Below the pieces are notes generated by a model. It worked only from the letters and a program-made list of their open reading frames with translations, was not told where the DNA came from and searched no databases. Position numbers and translations under genes: made by a program. 64,000 nucleotides of DNA from CAIKMD01 sp036501365 (GTDB lineage: Bacteria > Pseudomonadota > Alphaproteobacteria > ATCC43930 > CGMCC-115725), in NCBI GenBank assembly GCA_036501365.1, contig DASYAL010000102.1, positions 124,001 through 188,000 of the forward strand, given 5' to 3'. Shown one piece after another: positions 48,166 through 56,229 of the stretch (position 1 is its first letter; the number at the start of each line of letters is the position of its first letter).

Positions 48166-49796
48166 GCGATTCCGCACGCGGCTATCCGGACCTCCACGAC
48201 CATCTTGCCGCGCTCAAGGCGAAGAATCTTCTCGTCACCATCGACGAGAAGATCGACAAGGATGCCGAGCTTCATCCGCTGGTGCGCTGGCAATTCGTCG
48301 GCGGCATGACCGAGACGGAGCGCAAGGCGTTCCTCTTCACCAATATCGTCGACGGCCGCGGCCGGAAATACGACATGCCCGTGGTGGTCGGCGCCATCGC
48401 CGCCAATCGCGCGATCTATTCGGTCGGCATGGGCGCGCCGGTCGAGGAGATCGAGGCGAAATGGGAGCGCGCCATCGCGCATCCGGTCGAGCCGCGCATC
48501 GTCAACAAGGCGCCGTGCCACGAGGTCGTGATCGAGGGCAAGGATCTCGACGGCGAAGGGCATGGGCTCGATGCGCTGCCGATCCCGGTTTCGACGCCGG
48601 GCTTCGACGCCGCGCCGACCTTGACCGCGACCAACGTCATCACCCGCGATCCCGACACCGGCGTGCAAAACATGGGCACGTATCGGGCGGCGCTGAAGGC
48701 GCCGGACCGATTGGTGGTTCGCATGGCGACGCGTGTTGGCGGCGCCGGCGGCTATCAGCATTATCTGAAGCACCGGAAGCGCGGCGACAAGACCATGCCT
48801 TGCGCGATCGTCCTCGGCTGCCCGCCTTACGTCGCTTTCATGGGGCCGCAGAAGCTGCCGATCGATATGGACGAGTTCAAGGTCGCGGGCGGCCTGGCCG
48901 GCGCGCCGATCAACGTCGTGCGCGCGCGCAGCGTCGATCTGCTGGTGCCCGCCGAGGCCGAGGTGGTGATCGAGGGCCTCATCGATACCGAATATGTCGA
49001 GCCCGAGGCGCCGTTCGGCGAGAGTCACGGCCATATCGCGCTCGAGGAATTCAACATGCCGATGCGAGTGACGGCGATCACCCATCGCCGCGACGCGATC
49101 ATCCCCTCCTATATCAGCCAGGTCGCGCCGTCGGAATCGAGCGTCATCAAGCGCGTCTCCTACGAGCCGCTGTTCCTCGCGCATCTGCGCGACACGCTCG
49201 GCATCAAGGGCGTGAAGCGCGTCTCGCTGCACGAGAAGCTGACCGGGCTGCTGCGCGTCACCGTGATCTCGATGGCGAAGGGCATGCCGCGCACCGAGGT
49301 GTGGCGCGCGCTGCAAGGCGCCGCCTTCTTCAAGGGCGACATGGGCAAGATCACCATCGCCGTCAGCGAGGACATCGACCCCGACAACGCGGACGCGATC
49401 CTCTGGGCCATGGCCTATCGCATGAATCCGGTCGAGGACGTGCAATGCGTGCCGCATCGCGGCATGGGCCACGGGCCGCAGCGCGAATCCGCAACCGCCG
49501 AGGACTCGACCCTGCTGATGGATGCGACGGCGAAGGGCGACATGCCGCCGCTCGCGCTGCCGAAGCGCGAATACATGGAGCGTGCGCAGAAGATCTGGGA
49601 AAAGCTTGGCCTGCCGAAGCTGCGGCCCGAGGCGCCGTGGTTCGGCTATTCGCTGGGCGACTGGCTGCCGGAATGGGACCAGGCGGCGGCGCGCGCCGCA
49701 ACCGGCCGCTATCTCGAAAACGGCAAGGTCAGCGCGCAGCAGCGCGAAAAAGGCGTCAAGCCCGAAACGAAATTCCGGCCGGATAAGAAAAAGTAG
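48162..49796 (+). CDS. UbiD-family prenylated-FMN-dependent (de)carboxylase
   Basis: A 544-residue protein. The GTG at 48162 overlaps the upstream stop and has AGGGCGAG upstream; a TTG at 48147 is a weaker alternative. The N-terminus reads YPDLHDHLAALKAKNLLVTIDE, typical of UbiD (opening with the dependence on D/LR strands). Catalytic-type glutamates Glu282 and Glu287 (EPEAPFGESHGH) show the five-residue spacing known in UbiD/Fdc enzymes. Such enzymes reversibly decarboxylate aromatic or alpha,beta-unsaturated acids and need prenyl-FMN from a UbiX partner; no ubiX-like gene is in this window, so it must be supplied elsewhere. It is the last gene of the operon, abutting a convergent hydrolase gene. 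Confidence 0.9.
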   Translation: MSDSARGYPDLHDHLAALKAKNLLVTIDEKIDKDAELHPLVRWQFVGGMTETERKAFLFTNIVDGRGRKYDMPVVVGAIAANRAIYSVGMGAPVEEIEAKWERAIAHPVEPRIVNKAPCHEVVIEGKDLDGEGHGLDALPIPVSTPGFDAAPTLTATNVITRDPDTGVQNMGTYRAALKAPDRLVVRMATRVGGAGGYQHYLKHRKRGDKTMPCAIVLGCPPYVAFMGPQKLPIDMDEFKVAGGLAGAPINVVRARSVDLLVPAEAEVVIEGLIDTEYVEPEAPFGESHGHIALEEFNMPMRVTAITHRRDAIIPSYISQVAPSESSVIKRVSYEPLFLAHLRDTLGIKGVKRVSLHEKLTGLLRVTVISMAKGMPRTEVWRALQGAAFFKGDMGKITIAVSEDIDPDNADAILWAMAYRMNPVEDVQCVPHRGMGHGPQRESATAEDSTLLMDATAKGDMPPLALPKREYMERAQKIWEKLGLPKLRPEAPWFGYSLGDWLPEWDQAAARAATGRYLENGKVSAQQREKGVKPETKFRPDKKK

Positions 49797-50501
49797 CTAC
49801 TCGGCCGCCTGACGCTTGCCGTTCTTCGCGATCAGCGCGACCAGCACGTCGGTCGACATGATGTCGCCGAAGGTGCCGTAGAACGCGGTCAGCGCGTTGT
49901 TGTGCTCTTCGTCGCTGTAGGACGCGTTGCCGTCGGTGACCATCGTCACTTTGTAATTGAGCATCATCGCGTCGCGCGCGGTCGATTCGCAGCAGACGCC
50001 GGTCACCGTGCCGGTGATGAGCAGGTTATCGATGCCGCGGGCGCGCAGCACCTTGTCGAGCTCGCTCGATCCCTGGATGAAAGCCGAGAAGCGCTTCTTC
50101 TCGACGATCGGATCGCCGGGCTTCACCTCGAGCTCCGACCAGATCGCATGGCCCTTGGCGCCCTTGGTCAGCGCCGCGCTGCGCTTGGCTCCGTTCGCTG
50201 GCGTCGAGAGGCGATAATAGGTCGACCATTCCTGATCGACCTCGGGGGTAAAGGTGGTAACGATCCACACCACCGTTCCGCCGGCCGCGCGCAGCGGCGC
50301 GGCCAACCGGTTGATGTTGGGCACGATCTTCGGCGCCATCTTGATCTCGGCGAAGGCGACGCCCGGCAGCATGAAGCCGTTCTGCATGTCGACGACGATC
50401 AGCGCGGTGCGCGCCGGATCAAGATCGTCGAACACATGTTCTTTGCCGCGCCGCGCGATCACGCGGTCGATGATGGTCTGCGGAATGGCGAGCTTGTGCA
50501 T
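49797..50501 (-). CDS. Isochorismatase-family cysteine hydrolase
   Basis: A 234-residue hydrolase; the ATG at 50501 has GGAG upstream and removes a spurious arginine-rich N-terminal extension. The catalytic triad is seen as Asp38 (LIVVDMQNGF), a Lys in VEKKRFSAF, and the nucleophile Cys in TVTGVCCESTARDA, with the cis-peptide VTGV preceding it. Family members hydrolyse N-carbamoyl compounds, nicotinamide, isochorismate or similar amides. With the hydantoinase-type gene at 1 and the amidase at 52771, an N-carbamoyl or amide hydrolysis role is plausible (inference). Its stop directly abuts the UbiD stop. Confidence 0.88.
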   Translation of the reverse strand: MHKLAIPQTIIDRVIARRGKEHVFDDLDPARTALIVVDMQNGFMLPGVAFAEIKMAPKIVPNINRLAAPLRAAGGTVVWIVTTFTPEVDQEWSTYYRLSTPANGAKRSAALTKGAKGHAIWSELEVKPGDPIVEKKRFSAFIQGSSELDKVLRARGIDNLLITGTVTGVCCESTARDAMMLNYKVTMVTDGNASYSDEEHNNALTAFYGTFGDIMSTDVLVALIAKNGKRQAAE

Positions 50502-50593
50502 GGCGTGTCTCCTCGCGCGATTATGCGCCGCGTGTGGCCTTGCGCGCAAGGAAGGCGCTGCCTATCGTTGCCGGCTCGCGGGAGGAAGGCCGA

Positions 50594-51373
50594 ATGCAGG
50601 AATCGCAGATCGAGGTCAACGGCACCAGGCTGCATCTCTATGAGGACGGCCCTCTCGGACCAAAGGGGGGCGAGACCGTGCTGTTCCTGCACGGCGCCGG
50701 CGGCTCGAATTGGAGTCCGTTGCTCAAGCTCCTCGCCGAGAACCACCGCGTGCTTGCGCCCGAGCATCCGGGCTTCGGCCGCTCGCAAATTCCCGATTGG
50801 ATGATGGGCGTCAGCGATCTTGCGTTTTTTTATCTCGACTTCCTCGAGAAGCTCGATCTGCGGAACGTGCATCTCGTCGGCCACTCGCTCGGCGGCTGGA
50901 CCGCGGCGGAGATCGCGATCCGCAACACATCGCGGCTCAAAAGCCTCGGCCTTCTGGCGCCGGCGGGCGTGCGCTCGCCCGACGTGCCGTTCGGCGACAT
51001 CTTCCTGTGGTCGCCCGAGGAGCATGCGCGCCGCATGTTCTATGACAAGCGCTTTGCCGAAGAGCGGCTGCAGCAGCTCAAAACCATGGATCAGGATATC
51101 TGGCTGCAGAACCGCGCCGCGGCGGCGCGGCTCGCCTGGAATCCGCGGCTCAACAATCCGCAGCTACCCTATTGGCTGCACCGCATCGACGTGCCGGTGC
51201 TGTTCGTCTGGGGCACGAGTGACGAGATCTGCCCCTTCGCCTGCGCCGATCTCTATAAGAAGCCGATCAGGAACGCGACGCTCGAGGCGATGGCTGACAC
51301 CGGCCACGCGCTCCATACCGAGAAGCCGAAAGAGGTTGCGGCGAAGCTGACGGCGTTTATCGCGCGACAATAA
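50594..51373 (+). CDS. Alpha/beta hydrolase (MhpC/BphD-like)
   Basis: A 259-residue hydrolase, ATG at 50594 after GGGAGGAAGG; the longer open frame is unneeded. Oxyanion-hole region LFLHGAGGSNW, nucleophile elbow GHSLGG with Ser98, acid in WGTSDEICP, and catalytic His238 (TGHALH). The general look is that of meta-cleavage product hydrolases that split C-C bonds after ring opening, but esterase or epoxide-hydrolase-like functions share these motifs. It is transcribed divergently from the cysteine hydrolase and followed by a repeat that probably ends transcription. Confidence 0.87.
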   Translation: MQESQIEVNGTRLHLYEDGPLGPKGGETVLFLHGAGGSNWSPLLKLLAENHRVLAPEHPGFGRSQIPDWMMGVSDLAFFYLDFLEKLDLRNVHLVGHSLGGWTAAEIAIRNTSRLKSLGLLAPAGVRSPDVPFGDIFLWSPEEHARRMFYDKRFAEERLQQLKTMDQDIWLQNRAAAARLAWNPRLNNPQLPYWLHRIDVPVLFVWGTSDEICPFACADLYKKPIRNATLEAMADTGHALHTEKPKEVAAKLTAFIARQ

Positions 51374-51383
51374 CAAAAGTCAT

Positions 51384-51463
51384 GTCGTCACCCGGCGAAA
51401 GCCGGGGTCCAGGGCAACAGCTCGATGGTTGCTCTGGATTCCCGCTTTCGCGGGAATGACGAC
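51384..51463. repeat. 80-bp dispersed palindrome between convergent genes, probable bidirectional terminator
   Basis: Terminal arms GTCGTCA (51384-51390) and TGACGAC (51457-51463) enclose the hairpins CCCGGC-GAAA-GCCGGG (51391-51406), CAGGGCAAC/GTTGCTCTG, and CCCGC-TTTC-GCGGG (51441-51454). The CCCGCTTTCGCGGGAATGACG form is a widespread bacterial repeat. It occupies nearly all of the gap between the stop of the alpha/beta hydrolase and the stop of the convergent cupin gene. Confidence 0.75.
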
Positions 51464-51474
51464 CTGAGTGACGA

Positions 51475-52026
51475 TCAGAACCCCGGCGCGTGCTCGAGCT
51501 GATCGAGCCAGTCGAAGCCCATTTCGCGCACGATGCGGTTGCTGATGACGATCAGCCGCGCCTCTTTCGCCGCATCGGCATTGACGTGTTGATGCGTCGT
51601 GAAAGGCGGGATGTAGATGAAGTCGCCGCGCGACCATTCGTGGCGCTTGGGCTCGGCCTCCCATTCCCATTCGAAGGCGTCGAGGCAATCGAACTTCATG
51701 TCCCAGTGGAGATCGTAGCCCGAGCCCTCGGCGACGAAGACCACCTCTTCCCACATATGGCGATGCTTGCCGGATTGGCCGCCGCCGGGAAGGAATTGCA
51801 TATAGGCTTCGATACAGCATTCGCGCGTGCCGAGCCGCTCGTGAACGAGGTGTTTCAAGAGCCCATCGGGTGCGTTCTCGAACGGCATTTCGTCGGCATG
51901 GACGACGTTGCGCATCGCCTCGTAAAGGCGGCGGAACTCGGCGGATTGCGTGATCGCCTCGGTGCGGAAAGTGCAGCTCTCGCTGCCGGCATGGGCGACG
52001 TCGCGTTCATCGGGTGATTTGGCCAT
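51475..52026 (-). CDS. Single-domain cupin protein (first)
   Basis: A 183-residue cupin. Motif 1 is GKHRHMWEEVVFVAEGSGYDLHWD, with the HxH and Glu metal ligands, and motif 2 is GDFIYIPPFTTHQHVN with the third histidine. The tail RIVREMGFDWLDQLEHAPGF is unusual. It lies 25 bp downstream of the other cupin gene on the same strand, so the two are co-transcribed. Possible functions are a ring-cleaving dioxygenase, isomerase or ligand sensor; none can be assigned. Confidence 0.85.
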   Translation of the reverse strand: MAKSPDERDVAHAGSESCTFRTEAITQSAEFRRLYEAMRNVVHADEMPFENAPDGLLKHLVHERLGTRECCIEAYMQFLPGGGQSGKHRHMWEEVVFVAEGSGYDLHWDMKFDCLDAFEWEWEAEPKRHEWSRGDFIYIPPFTTHQHVNADAAKEARLIVISNRIVREMGFDWLDQLEHAPGF

Positions 52027-52051
52027 CGTTCTGTTCCTTAAATCTCGGCGA

Positions 52052-52642
52052 TCACAGGTCGGTCGGGGGCTGCCAGTCCTCGTGTCCCTTTAGCGGCTCG
52101 TTCGGCGGATAGGACACGATCTTCTGGAACAGCAGGTGCATGAAGAGGAAGAGCGGCTTCGCCTTCATCACGAGGAGGATCGCCTCGTTCTCCGGATCGT
52201 CGTTGAAATGCTGATGGACGCAGCCATTCTCGACGATCATCACGTCGCCGGCTTTCCACGGGATGTGGCGGCCATCATGCACGTCGTGGCCGTAGCCTTT
52301 CAGCACATAGAACACGGCGCTGTTCATATGACCGTGCTTCTGGCCGAAGGCGCCGGGGCCATAGGCCTCGATATGCGTCTCGATCGATTGCGCGACCATC
52401 GTCGCTTGCGGGTTGATGATCTGCTTGCCGTATTGCTGCGGTCCGCCCTTCCACGGCATGCTTTTCGAGGAATAGACCCGCGGCTGATCCAAGAGCTGCT
52501 TGTAAAGATGCGAATAGGTGCCCGCGAGCTCGCGCACGAAGATGCGTCGCCGCGTCCAGCGCTCCCATTTCACATCGCCTTCCTCCTCCTCGGGCTGGTT
52601 ATGGCCGAGGCCGGGGGGCTTGCGGTCGTCATGATCCGTCAT
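52052..52642 (-). CDS. Single-domain cupin protein (second)
   Basis: A 196-residue cupin with an acidic, probably disordered start (GHNQPEEEEGDVKWERWTRRR). Motif 1 is GQKHGHMNSAVFYVLKGYGHDVHDG and motif 2 is GDVMIVENGCVHQHFN, keeping the histidine ligands although Ser-Ala replaces the usual acidic position after HxH. A C-terminal LFLFMHLLFQKIVSY segment is hydrophobic. It leads the two-gene cupin operon, divergent from the amidase gene, with 128 bp between for promoters. The two proteins together could act as a split version of a bicupin enzyme (inference). Confidence 0.85.
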   Translation of the reverse strand: MTDHDDRKPPGLGHNQPEEEEGDVKWERWTRRRIFVRELAGTYSHLYKQLLDQPRVYSSKSMPWKGGPQQYGKQIINPQATMVAQSIETHIEAYGPGAFGQKHGHMNSAVFYVLKGYGHDVHDGRHIPWKAGDVMIVENGCVHQHFNDDPENEAILLVMKAKPLFLFMHLLFQKIVSYPPNEPLKGHEDWQPPTDL

Positions 52643-52770
52643 GGGTTTCGCTCCTTGCCCGCTTCTTCTCGCTGCTGCTGACCGAAGATACCGAGACGCC
52701 CGGTCGGAGACAATCGGCCGCCCTCGCTCGGCGCGGTGAAAGCCGCTATCGTCGCCCGCGGAGGCACGCC

Positions 52771-54114
52771 ATGCCGAAGCCCGTCCCGCGCTCCTATCTC
52801 GCCGCGCAAGCCGATTTCCATGCCGGCAAGGACAGTCCCAGCGCCTTTCTCGAACGCTGCCTCGCGACGCTTGCCGAGACCGAGCCGCAGGTGCTCGCTT
52901 TCGTGCATTACGACGCGGCGGCGGCGCGCGAACAGGCGGCGCGCTCGACGGCGCGCTGGCGCGATGGCAAGCCGCTTTCGCCGATCGACGGCATGCCGGT
53001 CGGCGTCAAGGATATCATCGAGACGCGCGATTTCCCGACCGAGAACGGCTCGGCCTTTTTCAAGGGCTGGCAATCGCGGCGCGATGCCGCCTCGGTGACC
53101 GCCTTGCGCGAGGCTGGCGCGGTGATCCTCGGCAAGACCGTCACCACCGAATTCGCGACCGCGCCGCCGGGGCCGACGCGCAATCCCTGGGACACGCGGC
53201 GCACGCCCGGCGGCTCGTCCTCTGGCTCGGCCGCAGCGACCGCGAGCGGCATGATCGCCGCCGGCCTCGGCACCCAAGTGCTCGGCTCGATCCTCAGGCC
53301 GGCGAGCTTCTGCGGCTGCGTCGGCTTCAAGCCGAGCCTCGGCGCGATCAATCGCAGCGGCAGCCATGACGGATTGTCGCAAAGCGTTCATGGCGCGCTC
53401 GCCGCCAGCATCGAGGATGCGTGGGTGATGCTGCGCGAGATCGCCGACCGCGCCGGCGGCGATCCCGATTATCCCGGTCTCTTCGGTCCGGCCGCGCCGC
53501 CCGCGGCGCAGCGCCCACAGCGGCTCGCCGTGCTTGAGACCCCGGGCTGGAGCAAGGCCGCGCCCGCGGCGATCGCCGCGCTCGATGCCGCGCTGTCGCG
53601 GCTGGCCGCTTCCGGCGTCGCGCTGGTGCGGCGCCAGGACAGCGCGGCGCTCGAAACCGCCGAGGTCGCGCTGACCCGTGCCATGCCGGTATCGCAGCAG
53701 ATCAATGCCTTCGAATCGCGCTGGGCGATCAAGTCCTATCGCGCCACCGATGCCTCGAAGCTCACCGCCTTCGCGCGCGAGCGTTTGGTCGAGGCCGAGC
53801 GCATCACCCTCGATCAATACCGCGCGCGCCGCGCCGAGCGCGCCGCGATCCGCACGATCTATGCGGCGCTTGACGGCGAGGTCGATGCCGCGATCACCAT
53901 CTCGGCGACTGGGCCGGCGCCGCTCGGCCTCGACAGCACCGGCGACTCGATTTTCGTCGTCTCGGGCTCGGCGCTCGGCGTGCCGGCGATCTCGCTGCCG
54001 CTGCTCGAGGTCGAGGGCCTGCCGCTGGGGCTACAGCTGCTCGGCTTCCTCGATCGCGATGCCGAGCTGATCGGCATGGCGCGCTGGATGCGCGATACGC
54101 TGGCGCCGCGCTGA
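52771..54114 (+). CDS. Amidase signature family protein
   Basis: A 447-residue hydrolase with the Ser-cisSer-Lys triad visible: Lys80 (GMPVGVKDIIE), the cis-Ser region 149-151 in GGSSSGSAAA, and nucleophile Ser173 in QVLGSILRPASFCG. The Ser-rich loop reads GTQVLGSIL rather than the usual GTDTGGSIR, an altered substrate pocket edge. Family members hydrolyse amides including allophanate, aryl acetamides and nitrile-derived amides. Its neighbourhood with a cysteine hydrolase and a hydantoinase-type gene suggests amide catabolism. The ATG at 52771 has an upstream GGAGG (52759-52763). Confidence 0.9.
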   Translation: MPKPVPRSYLAAQADFHAGKDSPSAFLERCLATLAETEPQVLAFVHYDAAAAREQAARSTARWRDGKPLSPIDGMPVGVKDIIETRDFPTENGSAFFKGWQSRRDAASVTALREAGAVILGKTVTTEFATAPPGPTRNPWDTRRTPGGSSSGSAAATASGMIAAGLGTQVLGSILRPASFCGCVGFKPSLGAINRSGSHDGLSQSVHGALAASIEDAWVMLREIADRAGGDPDYPGLFGPAAPPAAQRPQRLAVLETPGWSKAAPAAIAALDAALSRLAASGVALVRRQDSAALETAEVALTRAMPVSQQINAFESRWAIKSYRATDASKLTAFARERLVEAERITLDQYRARRAERAAIRTIYAALDGEVDAAITISATGPAPLGLDSTGDSIFVVSGSALGVPAISLPLLEVEGLPLGLQLLGFLDRDAELIGMARWMRDTLAPR

Positions 54115-54123
54115 GGGAGCCGC

Positions 54124-54528
54124 TCAGCGCTTGGCGTTGTGGATGAGGTAGGATGCGAAATCCAAGGGCTTCAGTTTGAGAGCGACGCGCTCGGCGCCGC
54201 CCTCCAGCGCGCGGCCGACGATGATATGGCTCTCGACATGGACCGGATTGACCTTGAAGAGGCCGCGCGTGTCGCGGATGCGCGGATAGTATTTCGGATC
54301 GATCGCGGTTTCGCGTTTGGCGAGCCGCTCGATCACGGCGTCTTCGGTGAGCTCGCCGGCATCTTCCTTCTTGACAAGGGTCCAGTCGGTCTCGCCGGCC
54401 CACCCTTCGGCGATCAGCTCTTTCACCGGTTCCTCGGCGATGCCGACCTTGAAGATGTTCTTGCTCAGCCCGACATCCGACGCCCATTTGCCGAGCGCTG
54501 CGCTGCGCGCGACATAGATCACCGCCAT
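54124..54528 (-). CDS. Conserved hypothetical protein (134 aa)
   Basis: The ATG (54528) follows GGAGGACGGAAGG; the longer open frame upstream is proline/arginine-rich and antisense to the next gene. The sequence starts IYVARSAALGKWASDVGLSKNIFKVGIAEEPVKEL, then TDWTLVKKEDAGELTEDAVIERLAKRE, ...IDPKYYPRIRDTRGLFKVNPVHVESHIIVGRALEG. The IYV...FKVGIA opening vaguely recalls GIY-YIG-type folds, but the catalytic Arg/Glu pattern is not clear, so I make no functional call. It is convergent with the amidase gene and divergent from the peptide SBP gene. Confidence 0.75.
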   Translation of the reverse strand: MAVIYVARSAALGKWASDVGLSKNIFKVGIAEEPVKELIAEGWAGETDWTLVKKEDAGELTEDAVIERLAKRETAIDPKYYPRIRDTRGLFKVNPVHVESHIIVGRALEGGAERVALKLKPLDFASYLIHNAKR

Positions 54529-54632
54529 CCTTCCGTCCTCCGGTCCTTTTGCCGCAGTCTTTGCCAAATCCATTGACACCGCAAGTCGCGCGCCAAACTC
54601 TCCGCGCGGTGGGAAACTGGTCGGGGAAGAGG

Positions 54633-56210
54633 ATGACGGCGACACGTTTTGGTGCGCTGGCGGCGGCGGTGCTGCTATTTGCCTTGCCGGCGGCGGCGAA
54701 GACCTTGCGCTGGTCGAGCGACCTCGACGTCTTCTCGCTCGATCCCTATGCGCGGCAGGAGACCTTCCTCCTTTCCTTCGATTCGAACATCTATGAGCCG
54801 CTGGTGCGCCGCGGCCGCGATCTGCGCCTCGAGCCGGCACTGGCGACGCGCTGGGAACAGGCCGCGCCCGATCGCTGGCGCTTCGAGCTGCGGCACGGCG
54901 TGCGCTTCCAGAACGGCGCGCCCTTCACCGCCGCCGATGTGGTGTTCTCCTTCGCGCGCGCCCGCGCGGCAAACTCGGGGATCGCCAACGCGCTGGCGGC
55001 GATCCGCAACGTCGACCGGGTCGACGACTTCACCGTCGACATCACCACCAACGAGCCGGATCCGATCCTGCCCGAGGAGCTGCCGGTCTGGGACATCATG
55101 AGCGCGCAATGGTCCGCCGCGCATGACGCCGAGGAGCCGGCGAACGCGATGGCCGGCGAGGACAATTATGCCGGCGATCATGCAAACGGGACCGGTCCGT
55201 TCATGGTGCAGGAGCGCGATCCCGACAAGCTGACCGTGCTGGTCGCGAATCCGGGCTGGTGGGACGTGCCGCAGCACAATCTCGACCGCGTCGAGTTCCG
55301 GCCGATGAGCGGCGCGGCCGGCGTCGCGGCGTTGCTCGCGGGCAAGCTCGACATGCTCTATGCGGTGCCGCCGCAATCCACCGATCGCATCGCGCGCACC
55401 AAGGGCGTCCATCTGGTGCAGGGGCCGGAGCTGCGCACGATCTTCCTCGGCTTCGATCTCCGCGACCATCCGCTCGCCGACAGCGACGTCAAGGGACGCA
55501 ACCCGTTTCGCGACCGGCGCGTGCGCCAGGCCTTCTCTCAGGCGATCGACGAGGCGACGATTCGGACCAAAGTTATGCGCGGCTTCGCGACGCCGACGGC
55601 GCTGCTGGTCGGACCCGGAGTCAATGGCTTCGAGCCCGCCCTCAACCAACGGCTGCCTTTCGATCCCGCCGCCGCGAAAGCGCTGCTCGCCGAAGCCGGC
55701 TACCCGCGCGGCTTTTCCGTCGGCATGGATTGTCCCAACGACCGCTACCTTAATGACGAGGCGATCTGCGATTCGATCGTAGCGATGATGGCGAAGGTCG
55801 GCGTCAAGCTGCGTCTCAATGCGCAAACGCGCGGCAAGTTCTTCGCCAAGCTGATGGACCCGGGCGGGGGGTCGAGCTTTTTCCTCCTCGGCTGGACGCC
55901 GCCGACCTATGACGCGCTTGACGCCCTCGTCAATCTTGCGGCGACACCCAATAAGGACGCGCATCGCGGCGACGCCAATTTCGGCTTCTATTCCAATCTC
56001 GCGCTCGACGCGCTGATTGCCAAGATCGAGGCCGAGACCGACGCCACCAAGCGGCTCGATCTTCTCCATCAGGCACTCGCTCTGGTGAAGGACGATATCG
56101 CCTATATCCCGCTGCATCAGCAGGATCTGGTGTGGGCGGCGCGCGACAATGTCGCGGTCGTGCAACAGGGAGACGGGATCTTTCCGCTGCGCTACGTCCG
56201 CATCAATTAG
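54633..56210 (+). CDS. ABC transporter substrate-binding protein, family 5 (peptide/nickel type), orphan
   Basis: A 525-residue periplasmic protein; the ATG at 54633 with GGGGAAGAGG upstream gives the signal peptide MTATRFGALAAAVLLFALPAAA-K. It follows the DppA/OppA layout: LDPYARQETFLLSFDSNIYEPLVRRG, WRFELRHGVRFQNGAPFTAADVVFSF and KRLDLLHQALALVKDDIAYIPLHQQ. No permease or ATPase is adjacent on this strand. The nearest compatible transporter is the Yej-like system at 58.8-64 kb, which has its own SBP, so this one may be an alternative binding protein for it (inference). Confidence 0.9.
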   Translation: MTATRFGALAAAVLLFALPAAAKTLRWSSDLDVFSLDPYARQETFLLSFDSNIYEPLVRRGRDLRLEPALATRWEQAAPDRWRFELRHGVRFQNGAPFTAADVVFSFARARAANSGIANALAAIRNVDRVDDFTVDITTNEPDPILPEELPVWDIMSAQWSAAHDAEEPANAMAGEDNYAGDHANGTGPFMVQERDPDKLTVLVANPGWWDVPQHNLDRVEFRPMSGAAGVAALLAGKLDMLYAVPPQSTDRIARTKGVHLVQGPELRTIFLGFDLRDHPLADSDVKGRNPFRDRRVRQAFSQAIDEATIRTKVMRGFATPTALLVGPGVNGFEPALNQRLPFDPAAAKALLAEAGYPRGFSVGMDCPNDRYLNDEAICDSIVAMMAKVGVKLRLNAQTRGKFFAKLMDPGGGSSFFLLGWTPPTYDALDALVNLAATPNKDAHRGDANFGFYSNLALDALIAKIEAETDATKRLDLLHQALALVKDDIAYIPLHQQDLVWAARDNVAVVQQGDGIFPLRYVRIN

Positions 56211-56229
56211 CGTCGCCGCGAAGCCGCGG

